From contig CM070713.1 in assembly GCA_036346275.1 (NCBI GenBank), positions 78,422,382-78,486,381 on the forward strand: 64,000 nucleotides of DNA, given 5' to 3'. The notes under the pieces were generated by a model. The model worked only from the letters and a program-made list of their open reading frames with translations, made no database searches and was not told the origin of the DNA. Below, piece by piece: positions 45,145-56,632 of this stretch. Each line of letters opens with the position of its first letter. The stretch's first letter is position 1. Both the position numbers and the translations under genes were made by a program. This DNA is from Otatea glauca. Its lineage: Eukaryota > Streptophyta > Magnoliopsida > Poales > Poaceae.

Positions 45145-46198
45145 TGATTTTGACGGTGCACGATTCGTTTAGCCATGCAAGTCATAACAATGGTGATGGT
45201 AATATTGCTGCTTTTTGTAAGGCTCTTGGCGAAGTGTTAATAACGCTATGGAATGATTTCTGGAAAAGAAGAAGAGGCGTTAGTGCAATGGAAAAATATT
45301 CGGGAATAGCTAATTTGATGGTGCGGTTAGGATGTCCACCCGTTATTATAAGTAACAACACTTCATTCCTTTTATCACTTTTTTCCTTACTCAGCGTTAT
45401 CCCATTCATCATTCTCTATTTTTAACCGTTTTTGAAAGTTTTTAAACCAAAATTTTTTAAACTGAAAGTTTTTTAATCGAAACTTTTTATTTGAAATTTT
45501 CAACTTGAAACTTTCAAATTTGAGAATTTTCTATTTGAAAAATTTTCAAGCTGAAACTTTCTAATTTGAAAATTTTTCAAGCTAAGTTTGAGAAGCTTTC
45601 GACTCTCTCCACGCGTGGGGCAATTCAATCGGATTTCGTGGTTTTGCGCGCGCAAGCACAACTACCGATGGCGGTGCCCACGTGGAAGGTGGCTATGGAG
45701 CGACACCAGCCAATTGATGCACAGCTGCAGCTCCTCGTCCTCGGCAAGGTTCCCTTTCTGACCCCTCTATGGTTCTCCGATCCGTCTACCACCTGATTAT
45801 GAAAAGAAGGTGATATATATAGTAAAAAGTTATCATTTCATAATTCCCAGATTTTTTTTATGATTCCGGCTAGGAATAGCGGGATAAGCCTGACAAAGGC
45901 TGCCACGGAGCAGAGCATAGTCAGGCGTGGCGATGGATTCGAGGAGGTGTGTAGACCAAGAGGAGTGTAGATCAAGTACAGTGGAGAAGACACGATGCGG
46001 GTCGGGTAGAGTTCAGCTGGTTACTTCAACTGAGTCGATGACTTAATATAAGACAACTCAAATGTGTTAGATAACATGATTTTTTTTATTCGTAGCAACA
46101 CACGGCCATTTTCTTTTATTGCTTGACCTTTATGTTTCGTTATCAATTTTGTTTTCCGTAGCAATGCACGGGCACTGAACTAGTTAAGGTATACTAGA

Positions 46199-46691
46199 TG
46201 AGTTCTAATAGGATTAGGATTCATAATCCTAATAGCAGAGTGATTCATAATCTTAATAGGAGTAGAATTTTTATTTGTTTTAGAGAAGAACTAGGGAGAC
46301 TATATAAACCTAGGAGGTAGCTATGTAGAATCCAAATAAATAAAAAGTCACAAGCCAACTCATCTAGAGTAAAAGATGAACAAGAGAATTAGAAACTAAG
46401 TTATTCTTTGATACTAGATTCTTCTATAAGGTAAGGATCCGAGAGTACAAAATGGATCGAGAGGTTATAAAAGAGCAACACTCTTTTATACTCTTTTAAG
46501 GTTGTGCTTAAAGAATTTGCGATCGGCTTCGCCAAATCTTTGTCTCTCGTTGTGGTTGTTTCAACGTCGTTACTTTGGTTCTCCCTACGAGATTTACCTA
46601 CTTTGTTTTTGAAACCGTGCATACTCGTATCTTATCTCACAAAACTCTGATTCGATCCGGAGGCTGCTGTGTATAAGAAATGGTATCAAAG
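46199..46691 (+). mobile_element. Retrotransposon LTR remnant with primer-binding site
   Basis: A TG-starting sequence with repeats of TAGGATTCATAATCCTAATA is followed at 46681 by TGGTATCAAAG. This is one base away from the usual primer-binding site complementary to initiator Met-tRNA (TGGTATCAGAG). No gag-pol genes follow, so only the 5' LTR and the start of the internal region survive. Confidence 0.6.
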
Positions 46692-47619
46692 TATAACAAT
46701 AGAGCAAGAGCAATTTTACGTGGATAACATGGGTATTAAATAGTGGTAGTAGAAATCAGATCTAGACATACATTTCTCAGGGGTATTATGGACTTTTGAT
46801 CTTTTGCTACGTTACTCGTTACTCGTTATCGCTGACTTTCATTTTTCGCCGCCATCGCCCTTTGTTGTGTTACTCGTTATCGCTGCCCTCCTTTTTCCAC
46901 CGCCGTCGCCAATCCGGTCCTATCGACGCCGCAACCTCTGCTTTCCTATCCGTACCCTCTCGGATTGCAATCATGCCGCGGCTGGCGCCCTCCCGCATGA
47001 TTCGTGATGACGCCGTGGCCTCGTACTAACACATCGAGTGCTCTGCCTTGCACGGCCCACGAAGCAGTTCCGAATTTTACACAAAAGCACAAAAAAATAC
47101 ACATACGTTCAAAATTAAAAAAAATGCCTAATTACAATACTATCACCGTATGATTTCTACTACCAATACTACCAGCAAAGTATAACTAAATCCTAACTAA
47201 TATGATCTGTTAGATCAAATAGAATGAACGGCTAATATTCAATATTGTGTACCGTAAAGAGCTTTAACAATACTCTTTTACAAGGGGAAGCTAGATAATA
47301 GTGAGACAGCAAGAAAGTACGATACATATCGTGGTTTCTTCTAAATCACAAAAGAAAAGAGATAATACTAAGTTTTTTTAAAAAGGAGACAATAGATTCT
47401 ATTACTAGCAAATTCAATCCACCCGCTTTTAAAAAAGTGGATCAGAGACTAGAGATTGCAATTACTAACCAATGCTAGCTCTAGCTGTGCAGGAGGTTCG
47501 AACCACAGTCCACACACGCAACTTGCGGAGGTGCCAATCCTATTCCTCCCTGGAGAGCTAGTTTGTTTTTTTAGCAAGTGTGAGTACGGTCGCTTCATAT
47601 TTGCCCATGCATATAGGCA
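46692..47619. other. Intergenic sequence, no gene recognised
   Basis: A GC-richer patch at about 46840-47030 has short open frames without recognisable domains. Confidence 0.4.
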
Positions 47620-47979
47620 TCTATACCCTTTTATAATACACCTAAACTTTCATTTCTACGTCCACCTCAAATAATGCATCCCAATAGAGATGACCCAACC
47701 TTCATGCACTCAGCGAAACGTCCCAAAAACTTGTCTCCATTAAAATTAACCTCTCAGATCTTTCCTCAGTTTTACTCACCCACATCCGATGGCCATTGTT
47801 TAATGTGTCTAACTCATCACTGTGGCTCACAACAGATCTCCCTCCACCTCCAGCATTATCTCAAAGAAAAGGAAACAAATATCCTGAAATTAAGGAAAAG
47901 GAAACAAACGTTCTAGAAAAGAAAAAGACCATATATTACGTGCTGGAAAAAGGAAACCGAAAGACAGGGCATATACTAG
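47620..47979 (+). mobile_element. Putative short Helitron, TCTATACCC family
   Basis: Starts TCTATACCCTTTTATAAT after A (47619) and ends CATATACTAG before T (47980). About 345 bp is shared with 11290 and 63630. Short open frames inside all three copies are shared only because the copies are related. Confidence 0.65.
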
Positions 47980-50796
47980 TATGATATGTTCACACAACAT
48001 AGGTATCTCCATCTTTTTTCGTTCTTTCTTTTTTTCAGGCAAACGTGGACTCGTCTTCTTTGCGATCAGCAGCATCTCGTCTTTTCCCAGAGAACCTATT
48101 CCGTTTGCCATTCGTTTCAATTCACACCCCTTGATCCCCCTTATCCATCTTCGTCGCGTCGTGATTTTGACAGCGACGTCGTTTGAAACTAATTAGCAGT
48201 TCGGCACTGAGAGGATTTATAGCTTTACTCTAAGCGCGTAGTGCACAGCGACAACTGTAGGATTTACTATGTGAGCCATTTCTCACGACTGAACAATTAG
48301 TAGAAGCTTCGGCCTATCTGGACTCTTTACACACTCTTTTTATTTTTCATTTGTGGTGTTGAAATTGAAAATCTAGCTCTCGTCTCAACCGCGAAAGCAC
48401 CGGCTCTTATCTCAACCGCGAAAGTATCGACAGATAATACGTGCCACCTACCATGCTCGCATACTGTAGCAGGTCGCTAGCACTACCACGGTCCATGGTA
48501 GATACTTGACGAGCTTGCCAAGACAAGGTACTGCGGTGCCTGAACTCGGTAGGTGCCTGTCCTGGTACTCGAGATTGGTAAGTATCTACCACGGTTGGGA
48601 AGCACGGTAGGTAATACGTGTCGTTTATCAGTGCTTCATGATCAAGAAGTGAACTAGATTTACAATTTAATTCGAAATACGACAGAAATACAAAATATGT
48701 AAAAAGACCCAATACATTTAGGCTTCCAATTAGTCAACCACAGCCACAGCAAATGAACTTAGCAGCAAGTTTGCTACAACTGGTACACGTTCTACTAGTC
48801 TACCACAGCAACTGAACTCTAGCAACCATGGCGGTGAAATGGAATGGACCTATGGACCACGACCAGGATGCTAGCTTAGACCCCTATGCATATCTAGCAT
48901 AATATACACTTTTTTTTCTTTGTAAATTTTGTCCTCTAACATATGTTTTTATAAAAATGGCTCCATCCTTTATTATGGAAGACACTTTGCTACAACCGAA
49001 GCCAACCAGCTCCGCGGCACGATAGCCTAGGATGAGCGCGATAGCGCCCACGATGAGGTGGTTCTCTGCACACTGTTCAATGTTCACTCAATGTTCATGG
49101 TATTGTTAGTTTGTTACTGTGATGTACACTGTGTCATCGCGCTGGGGAAGCGTGGGAATAAACCTTCCGTGCTCGTTGGATGAGGTAGGGTGTCTTCCCA
49201 TACTAGCGCCTACTGCTGCGGAGCTAGGCAGATTCCATACTCCTTGAGCACGGCAACATGTATCCCCTGTTATGCTTTTTATAGTGGGGAGGGGGCTAAT
49301 TTTGTAAAAAAAACATGCGTAGGAGGGCTAGGCTAGAAAAAAAATATACAACGAGTAAGATATACACATTAACCGCTAGCTTGCAAGGCCAATCAACAAC
49401 CAGCGATGCATGCTTGGTCATCCTCTCCGGTCCTTGGTGGACCATGGCCACTCAGATCTGAGGGCTAGAGGACTATCGAGTTTAATTGAGTTATTATCGA
49501 GTTTTTTTCGAAATTAACATAGTTTAACATTAAATTATTTTTATTTATCATTTATGTGATTATTTCAAATTTAAGCTAACGAGTCACTGTTAAGCCGAGT
49601 CTCGTTAAACTTGTTCGCTCGAAATAGACTCATTTCAATTGTAAATCCATTAACTATTGTAATAAAAAATAATTTTGATTTAAATCCTAACTACTTTTTT
49701 TTTCCCAGATCCTGATCGGATAAACCCACGCGCGCCTGACTGGTGGGCCCGCACTTCTCCATCTGATACGTGGGCATACGTGGAGGAGACCCGGTCAAAT
49801 CCCCCACCGATGAAAATACGGGCTAGTACGCCTGTAAACTGCGCGAATAGACCGGCGAGGAAGAAAAACTAAAAAGGCTCCGCGATTTATTTTTTTTAAA
49901 AGAAACTCCTATTATTTGGCATGTTCAAGTTTGACAAGAAAACACTGCGCATGACATCTGAAGATTAGCAAGCTTCTGAAGCAGCTTATACAGCTAACAA
50001 CGGCGCTGTCGCGAGGGCACACCGCTTTTTTTTTTTGAAAAAAAAATTCACCTTTTTTACTTTCGAGCCATGGAATCGCTATGCGTGGCAGAAGAGAGGA
50101 TGAATACAAATATACGATACGAGCGTTTGCTTGCCCACTCGACACCTTAATTAGAAAGGCTTCTAATGATTATTTAATCCTCCTGCGCGCTTAAACAAAT
50201 CAACCTATGTACGTTGGTTGGACAAACTGAAGTATTGCTCTCATGGACTACCTAGCATTGTTAATTGCTCGTACACTATTAATCCATAAAACTACCCGAA
50301 TCCGGTTTCATGCCTGCTAACTGCCAACTGGCTGCCACATGCATTCCTAATATATCGTACTAACATTACACATCGGATCATTGCTAATCACGTTATTAGT
50401 GTAGTCTCCATACATACACGTATTCTTCTTCCATGAAAGATAAGTATTAGTTTGTAACTTCCTCTTTCTCTAGGTCGTTTTGTTGTATTTTCCTTAATCT
50501 TCTCTAACTCTACCGGGCTATGGCATTTTATGAACCTTGCACTACGCTCTCTTAGAACGGTGTGTTTGTACTTATTCTTCTAACCTCTTATTTTAATGCA
50601 AAACAGAGCTCCTGTTATTCCTTTTAAAAAAAGGAATAAGTATAAGGTATATTCCCAAAGCACCCACTTTACGTGAGCACCTCCATGCTCGGCAAAAGTT
50701 TCTTTCGCGAAAGGAATAAAAGAAAATAATCACAGTAGAAAAAAAAAGCAACTGTGCCTTAGAAAAAAAATCATTTTCTGCCATTATATTTTTCTA
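47980..50796. other. Intergenic sequence, no gene recognised
   Basis: About 48380-48620 has repeated TACCACGGT/GGTAGGT motifs suggesting a decayed inverted repeat. About 49480-49640 has CTCGTTAAAC and CGAGTTT motifs recalling the hAT ends at 28705. A minus-strand frame at 48884-49087 has a hydrophobic stretch but matches nothing I know. Confidence 0.4.
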
Positions 50797-51058
50797 CTCC
50801 CTCCGTCCAATTTTATAGGGTGTATTTCTTCTTGGTACATAAACCAATAAAATATTAAAAATTACTAGATTATCTCTAATTATTATCATCAAGCACTATA
50901 TTCAATATATGCATGTAGAGAATATAAAATAAATATGAATATTTGTTAGGGGTATAGAGGGAATATTGCACTAATTTTACATTGAAATATAAAATACACT
51001 ATATATTTATAGATAAAATCATTAAAAAAATATATCTTATAAATTTGAACGGAGACGG
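50797..51058. mobile_element. Stowaway-like MITE
   Basis: Starts CTCCCTCCGTCCAATTTTAT after TA (50795-50796) and ends GAACGGAGACGG before TA. The interior is AT-rich. Confidence 0.7.
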
Positions 51059-51239
51059 TATACCCTTTAGTTGAAAACTAGGAACTGTAGCTATAGCAAA
51101 TCATATAGGTGGTCTGTTAAATTTTGTTAGGATTACACCACACACTGGGATAGAGAGAAAATATAGATGTTTGTTTATATGAAAAAAATGGTACATCAGC
51201 GCAATCTCGCAAAAAAATGTTGCCCCACACATCTCTTAG

Positions 51240-51860
51240 TATTGCTGTGGATTCTCTAAAAGCTGATTCTGTATTGTGGCAGCAGAGAAGCTGATTTTAT
51301 ATTCTAGGATGGTATGTGGTGGGTAATTACTTAGAATTTTTGATGTCATTCTCATATTTGTATTCCATAGAATTCACAGAAGTACATATAAAATTGATTG
51401 TGGATTCTAGTGGTATATGGGTAGGTTGGATTATGATAATCGATTCTTATAATCGGACTATTTGTTTTTTATTCAACTTTTAAGACCAAAATCTAAAATC
51501 CATGGCAAAAATAAATAGACCCTAAGACTAAGACCCATGGCTCAGTGTAATTATTGAAGCAGTTATGTTGTTGGCGTAGTTGGCTTGACTGGTACTGTTG
51601 CGCATTTTTATATATTGATTACATAAAAGCATTAGGCCTAGTTTGAAAAAGTTCCTGATTATGTAGTTTCTGGATTCTATAAGAATCAGGTGGGTGACAG
51701 TTTCTGATTCTCTAAGAATCTAGACTCTAGATTCTCCGAGAAGCTTCTCCCACATTTAGAAACAGATCTGTACACAAATTGAGAAGCTATCACCCACTCG
51801 ATTATTGAAGAATCTAGAATCTACACAATCAGAACGGTTACAAACTGGACTTTAATTGGT
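51240..51860. repeat. Two adjacent MITE-like inverted repeats rich in GATTCT/AGAATC
   Basis: The first (to about 51530) is an inverted relative of 19312-19542. The second (about 51630-51860) opens GGCCTAGTTTGAAAAAG and closes with the inverse TTACAAACTGGAC. It has long self-complementary GATTCTATAAGAATC-like arms. Confidence 0.55.
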
Positions 51861-51990
51861 CCACTATTAATGGATGTATCCACTTAATCATCCACCCTTT
51901 GACCATACGCATCACAAAGCTAATCAATGGAATACAGGTATGGGAGTACATACTCCTGGGAGTACAAAATGGCCTTTCGAAAAATGTTTC

Positions 51991-52377
51991 TATACTCATA
52001 GGAGTACATACTCCCATCTTACATATACCACTTAAAAAAAATTATACCTCTTTATCCTTTTGAGCATATTGTAATAATGATTATAAGATAATCCAAAATG
52101 AATTCTATGAAAAATTTCATCGAAATCCACTTTTTATAGCATAATTTGTGTATATACTCATTTTACATACGAAAAAAGATATATAGTAAAAATAAATGGC
52201 ACTCATAAATTTATTCCAACCATGTCATATTGGAGTATCTTAGAATGAATTTTTTTCAATCATGTCACGTTGGAGTATTTTAGAATTAATATTTAAGTGT
52301 ACCAAAAGTGATAAAGAAGTATAACATATTCGTTTAAGTAGTACATTGGAAGTGAGAGTATGTACTCCTAAGAGTAC
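51991..52377. mobile_element. MITE, inverted relative of 41915-42264
   Basis: The ends ATACTCATAGGAGTACATAC and the inverse at the right match the GTACTCCCAGGAGTAC family in the opposite orientation. An extra terminal fragment lies at about 51949-51975. Confidence 0.65.
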
Positions 52378-52385
52378 CGAAACAT

Positions 52386-52482
52386 TATATATATACACAC
52401 ACAAATATGTATATATATATGTACACATATATATACGTATACTGTATATATATGTATACATATACACATACATATATATAGC
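52386..52482. repeat. AT/AC microsatellite
   Basis: Alternating TATA, CACA and TGTA dinucleotide runs of about 97 bp. Confidence 0.85.
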
Positions 52483-53648
52483 TTATATTCGAACGAAATT
52501 TTAAATCTAGCCCCTTTACTCACATCGGAAACAACGTTACATGGCACGTACTGAGCTGCAGTAGCTCGATATTGAGCTGCAGAGCATGTCTTCATTGTTA
52601 GTTTTAGAGTAGCACTTAATTAAGGGGCTAATTGTCAACGAATTGATTAGTTAATTATTAATTAAGTGGTTGAGTAGTGCACAAGGATTGCTACCGCGGA
52701 AGGCTGCTTGGTAGGAGCTGCTGAGCTTCTGTTCCACGGTATGTGCTGCTGATTTCCGAGTACACGGTACAAGGCATGTTTTACATGTTACTATTTCTAT
52801 CGGTCTCACATTTGACGGCTGGTTTGGCTGTATGCGTCGTGGCAGATTCACTCGTTTCGTTTGTCACGTCAAATTCCAGCGTGGTAATTTTACGTGCAGA
52901 CACAAACCAGTTGAGCGAGACAGGCAATAAATCCATTCATCCATCAGAAATCAATCAGTAGACGGACCACGCCCTGGATCCAATCGGGCAGTGGACTGAG
53001 CGAGCCGGACCCACAGTGCAGTGCACTGCAGTCGCAGGATGGCCATGGCCGTGCCCGTGCCCGTGCCTGTGCAGCTGTGCTCGTGCTCGGTTTTGACCAG
53101 GAAAAACGACCGGCTTTCTGGCTGCTCGCGCCTGCCTACCGCGTTGCCAAAATTAACTCCTACGTCTGGCTGCCTGCCTGCGCGACGGCCTGGTCCAGTC
53201 GGAGCCGGAGCCGGAGCCGCCCGCCCGAGACTGTTGCGAGCGCGGTGGGGCCACCTGCAGCTCATCTCGCTCGCTCACATGGCCTGCAGCACACATCGTC
53301 GGCGACACATGGACGCTGTGCCGCGCGCGCTCTGACTCTGACTCTGACTCTGACTGTTGAACCGATTTCTACCGCGCATACGCATGCATGGTCACTCGCT
53401 GCCGCTGTTACTGTTGACGCCTTTCACAATCGTGCAAGGCACCCACAATCTGCCTGCCTAAGTGCTTCCTGTCGGTCGGAGCCGGAGCTGTGGATGTGCC
53501 TGCCATGGCCCATGGAATGAATGGACGTTGCGTCGAACCTTGCGCACCATTGCCGCCTGATTTGCAAAATCATCACAAGGGGTCAAGGGGTAAATTAGGG
53601 ACCCAATTTGGTCGGTCCAAATCCATGTTGGGCAAATCGCCTTGGATG
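52483..53648. other. Intergenic sequence with short repeats, no gene recognised
   Basis: GC-rich patch 53000-53500 with short repeats such as GTGCCC near 53048-53070 and TCTGAC units at about 53331-53356. The open frames reflect composition rather than a known protein. Confidence 0.4.
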
Positions 53649-54398
53649 TGGAGGTGGGCGTCGTGCCGGGCCGGTCCGGCCCGGCACGGGCCCATCGTGT
53701 TTCGTGTCTGAACCGTGCCGGGCCGCGACGGTCCGTCGTGCCCTCCGTGCTGTGCCGGTCCGGCTCTTCTTCGGCGAGCCCAGGCACGGCCCATTTGCGC
53801 TTCGTGTCGTGCAGTGCCGGTCCAGGTCCGACCCATTTGCACTATTGCAATGAGAGGAAAGGAGCCAAAGTCGCATAGAATTGAGACAGTGAATGCAGAT
53901 ATTATGAGAAAAAGAACTAAAATTTATTTATTCTTAAACGGTTACATAGAGCGAGGGGATGTGCTAAACACGGGCGAGAGAGGGGGCAATGGGCGAGAAA
54001 GAGAGTGAGCGAGACAGACGAGAGAGATTGAGATAGATTGGTGTGAGAGAGAGAGAGAGCTGAGAGATTGAGAGGGACGAGCGAGATAGAGCAGCTTCTT
54101 GCACCGTCTCTCTGTTTTGTCTGTCTCTCTCAGGTGTCGGTGATAGAGGTGGCGTTCATGCTACTAGATGCATCCATAGCGGTCATGCTCTGTGACTAAG
54201 TGACCTTCATGCTAGGCTTCTTCTTTATACCTTGGGTCATCAGGCCCGGTACGGCTCGTTCTACAGTGTCATGCCGGGCCGTGCCGCCATTGTGCCCAAT
54301 GCTCGAGCCCGGCACGGCCCGTGCTATAGTATCATACCGGGCCATAGCGTCGTGCCTCGGACCGGTCCAAAAGAGCCCGGCCCGAGTGCCCACCTCTA
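53649..54398. mobile_element. hAT-like element with GGAGGTGGGC ends
   Basis: The ends are TGGAGGTGGGC and the reverse complement of TAGAGGTGGGC. Perfect 8-bp duplications CTTGGATG lie at 53641-53648 and 54399-54406. Both subterminal regions are full of GGCCCGGCACGG motifs in opposite orientation. The interior includes a GA-rich tract (about 53975-54075). No transposase. Confidence 0.8.
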
Positions 54399-54406
54399 CT
54401 TGGATG

Positions 54407-54880
54407 CATCCACTCTTTACGTAGAAACATATAAGTTTTTACAGTGCTCGTACAGATGGATCTGACCTTTGTTAAACTGCTCACGCTCTATTTGGATGAA
54501 CAATAATTTCTCAGGAGATTTTAGGATTCAATTTAAATTTAAACTAGATTCTAAAACATTTAAATGAAATAACACTAATCCAAACACCTATAGTACGTGA
54601 GCTTGCACTACACTACACCGGTTCCAATACACGCAACCAAGCAAGCTGCAGGCTGTAGCAAGGAGAGAGACGGCACGGCAGGGGAAAACACGTCTCTAAG
54701 AGAGCGTATCGACGTGTTGTGCCGAGTTTTTTTTCCTTTACAGGCGAGTGTCATAGTAAAATGCTACCAAACGCAGGCCAGTGCACTTGTCACCGTCACA
54801 CCGTGCGTTAGGCACGGTTGCCTAGCTAGCGACCAGGAACCAGCAAACAAAAACACTTTGCCACTTCGAGCCATCGCAGA
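54407..54880. other. Intergenic sequence, no gene recognised
   Basis: No conserved frame or terminal repeats seen. Confidence 0.4.
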
Positions 54881-55124
54881 TAGGGCTGAAAATAAAAACT
54901 CTCCGTGGGCTGTTAGTTCGGTTCAAAATTATTTTAATTACATTCATTCATTGGTTAAATATATAAATGAATTAATTTCAAATAAATTGGATTTTGCTCT
55001 GACTCGGCTCGTTAGCTCGATTCTAAAAATACTTCTAAACTATAAATAAAATAATATTAAATCAAACTATATAAAATTTGAAAAAACTCGAAAAAATAAG
55101 GACTTGACTCGATTTCCACCCCTA
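54881..55124. mobile_element. hAT-type MITE
   Basis: The ends are TAGGGCTGAAAATAAAAACTC and the inverse of TAGGGGTGGAAATCG. Perfect 8-bp duplications ATCGCAGA lie at 54873-54880 and 55125-55132. The GCTCGTTAGCTCGA motif inside recalls the element at 28705. Confidence 0.85.
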
Positions 55125-55132
55125 ATCGCAGA

Positions 55133-56380
55133 ATCACTGCATCCACCGAGGCACCAACACGGGACACGCCAGGTCGAATACAATTATGGTCATCTATTCT
55201 GTCATAAACAATGGCTCAGATTATTTGCAAGAGATACACATTAGTAGTAAATAGTACCATAAAGAGTGTAGTTGAGCGTAGGCATTTAGATCCTGAACCG
55301 ACGGCCGATAGTGGACTTCTTGTTGCAGTCCCACTACGTGGAACCCAAGCCAGAGTAGTCAAATGTGGCTCTTTCTAAGGAATAAGTCCCCACAAACTTC
55401 GTGTAACATGCAACAAAAATCGCAGATTTCGTTTGCTCCTAATGCTGAACCTCGATCCTAAACAGCCACAAAAGTTTGCTAGAGAAGAGTATCATTGTAT
55501 GAATATTGATGTAGACCTATGCAGAATCGCCTAATGAGAATGGAGAAATCATGTGTTCGTCCAAAGCAAATTCCCTCTTTCTTGAGCAGTGATTCCATGC
55601 ATAGCCCTTCTATCATAAGTTATACAAAATTTGAAATCAACGAATGAATAAGTAATCATCATCAACCTTACATTTATAGTTTAATATTTATATAACTTTT
55701 AAATAGTAATATACAGAAAGATCTCCTTTTTAACTATCCACTGCGAGAGAAATTCAATATAACACTAGTTGATGCCACACTAATCAATATGTAACACACG
55801 GCAATTCAAGCCTGAAAAGAGATCATAGAAAAAGAAACAGATCGGCGAAAAGTAGAAGCCGTTGCTTTTCTAGTCCTCTAAAATTCATTTTTGACAATTT
55901 TACTCTTTTTTTCATTCAAATTTGTGAAACTAACCCACTTGATGATCTCGGAAGGTACGACAAACAGTCACATGCTGCGTCGATGGTGCTTAGCAGATCA
56001 TGCTGAGCAAGGGGAGCTCGACAGGCATGTTTCGAGCCCCAGATGGCTCGAAAGGAATCGGCAGTCGGTTCCATGCACAGCTGGCTCGGAAAGAAGGGTT
56101 AATTAGTGGATTTGATTAATATCGATTTAATTAAGTGATTAATTAAGAAAAAAAATATGATTAAATTAATGATTAGTTAGTGAGGTTGATTCATGCTGAG
56201 AAAGAGGAGGAATCTTTGCGCTACAGGTGACCTACCAAGCTCCCTAAGCGCACGAGAAGATTTACAAATTATTTCGAAGGAGCTTATATTAAAAAAAATG
56301 TTCTCAACGGCGCTAAAAAGCAAAAAAAAAACCGAAATGTAAAGAAAAGGCGAACCGGGGCCCACCGCACCAACACACAG
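55133..56380. other. Intergenic sequence upstream of the PB1 gene
   Basis: AT-rich with TTAATTAAG-type repeats near 56100-56170. No gene recognised. Confidence 0.4.
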
Positions 56381-56632
56381 TGACACCTCAATCCCAACTA
56401 TCCCCACACTCGTCCCGAGCCCAACCCCCGCCCCGCCAAAATCCGAAACCGCCCACGTTTCCAGAATCCCAGCGACGGCAGGCGGCAGCACAGCCTGCGC
56501 TAATCGGCCCCTTAATCGCACCCTAATTCGCTAATCCCATCTCCACCAACCTTATAACACCTCCCTTCCCCCCAAAGCCCGCGCCTCCTCCCAATCTCCT
56601 CCCAACCCTAGCCGCACCCCAGTCGCGCCGCC
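56381..56632 (+). promoter_or_regulatory. Promoter and 5' leader of the PB1 gene
   Basis: C-rich sequence leading into the gene. CTTATAAC at 56551 is a weak TATA-like candidate, 82 bp before the ATG, followed by a C/T-rich leader. Confidence 0.45.

Larger units (their letters stand above)
42746..46183 (+). mobile_element. Helitron carrying an aspartic-protease fragment
   Basis: Starts TCTCTACTACTTCTAATTAC and reaches GTCCGTTCTCC, like the 5' ends at 7574 and 27612. Ends GCAATGCACGGGCACTGAACTAG-like at 46183, flanked by A (42745) and T (46184). Length 3438 bp. The interior holds a tandem array, a 914-bp solo LTR, the protease fragment in the same orientation, and an AAACTTTCAAATTTGA-type degenerate minisatellite (about 45430-45590). 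No helicase gene. Confidence 0.8.

Noticed and set aside
48884..49087. Minus-strand frame with a hydrophobic segment
   Set aside because: Short, isolated and without recognisable family motifs; no splice context.
53021..53520. Overlapping GC-rich frames
   Set aside because: Repeat-driven (GTGCCC and TCTGAC units), with no recognisable protein.
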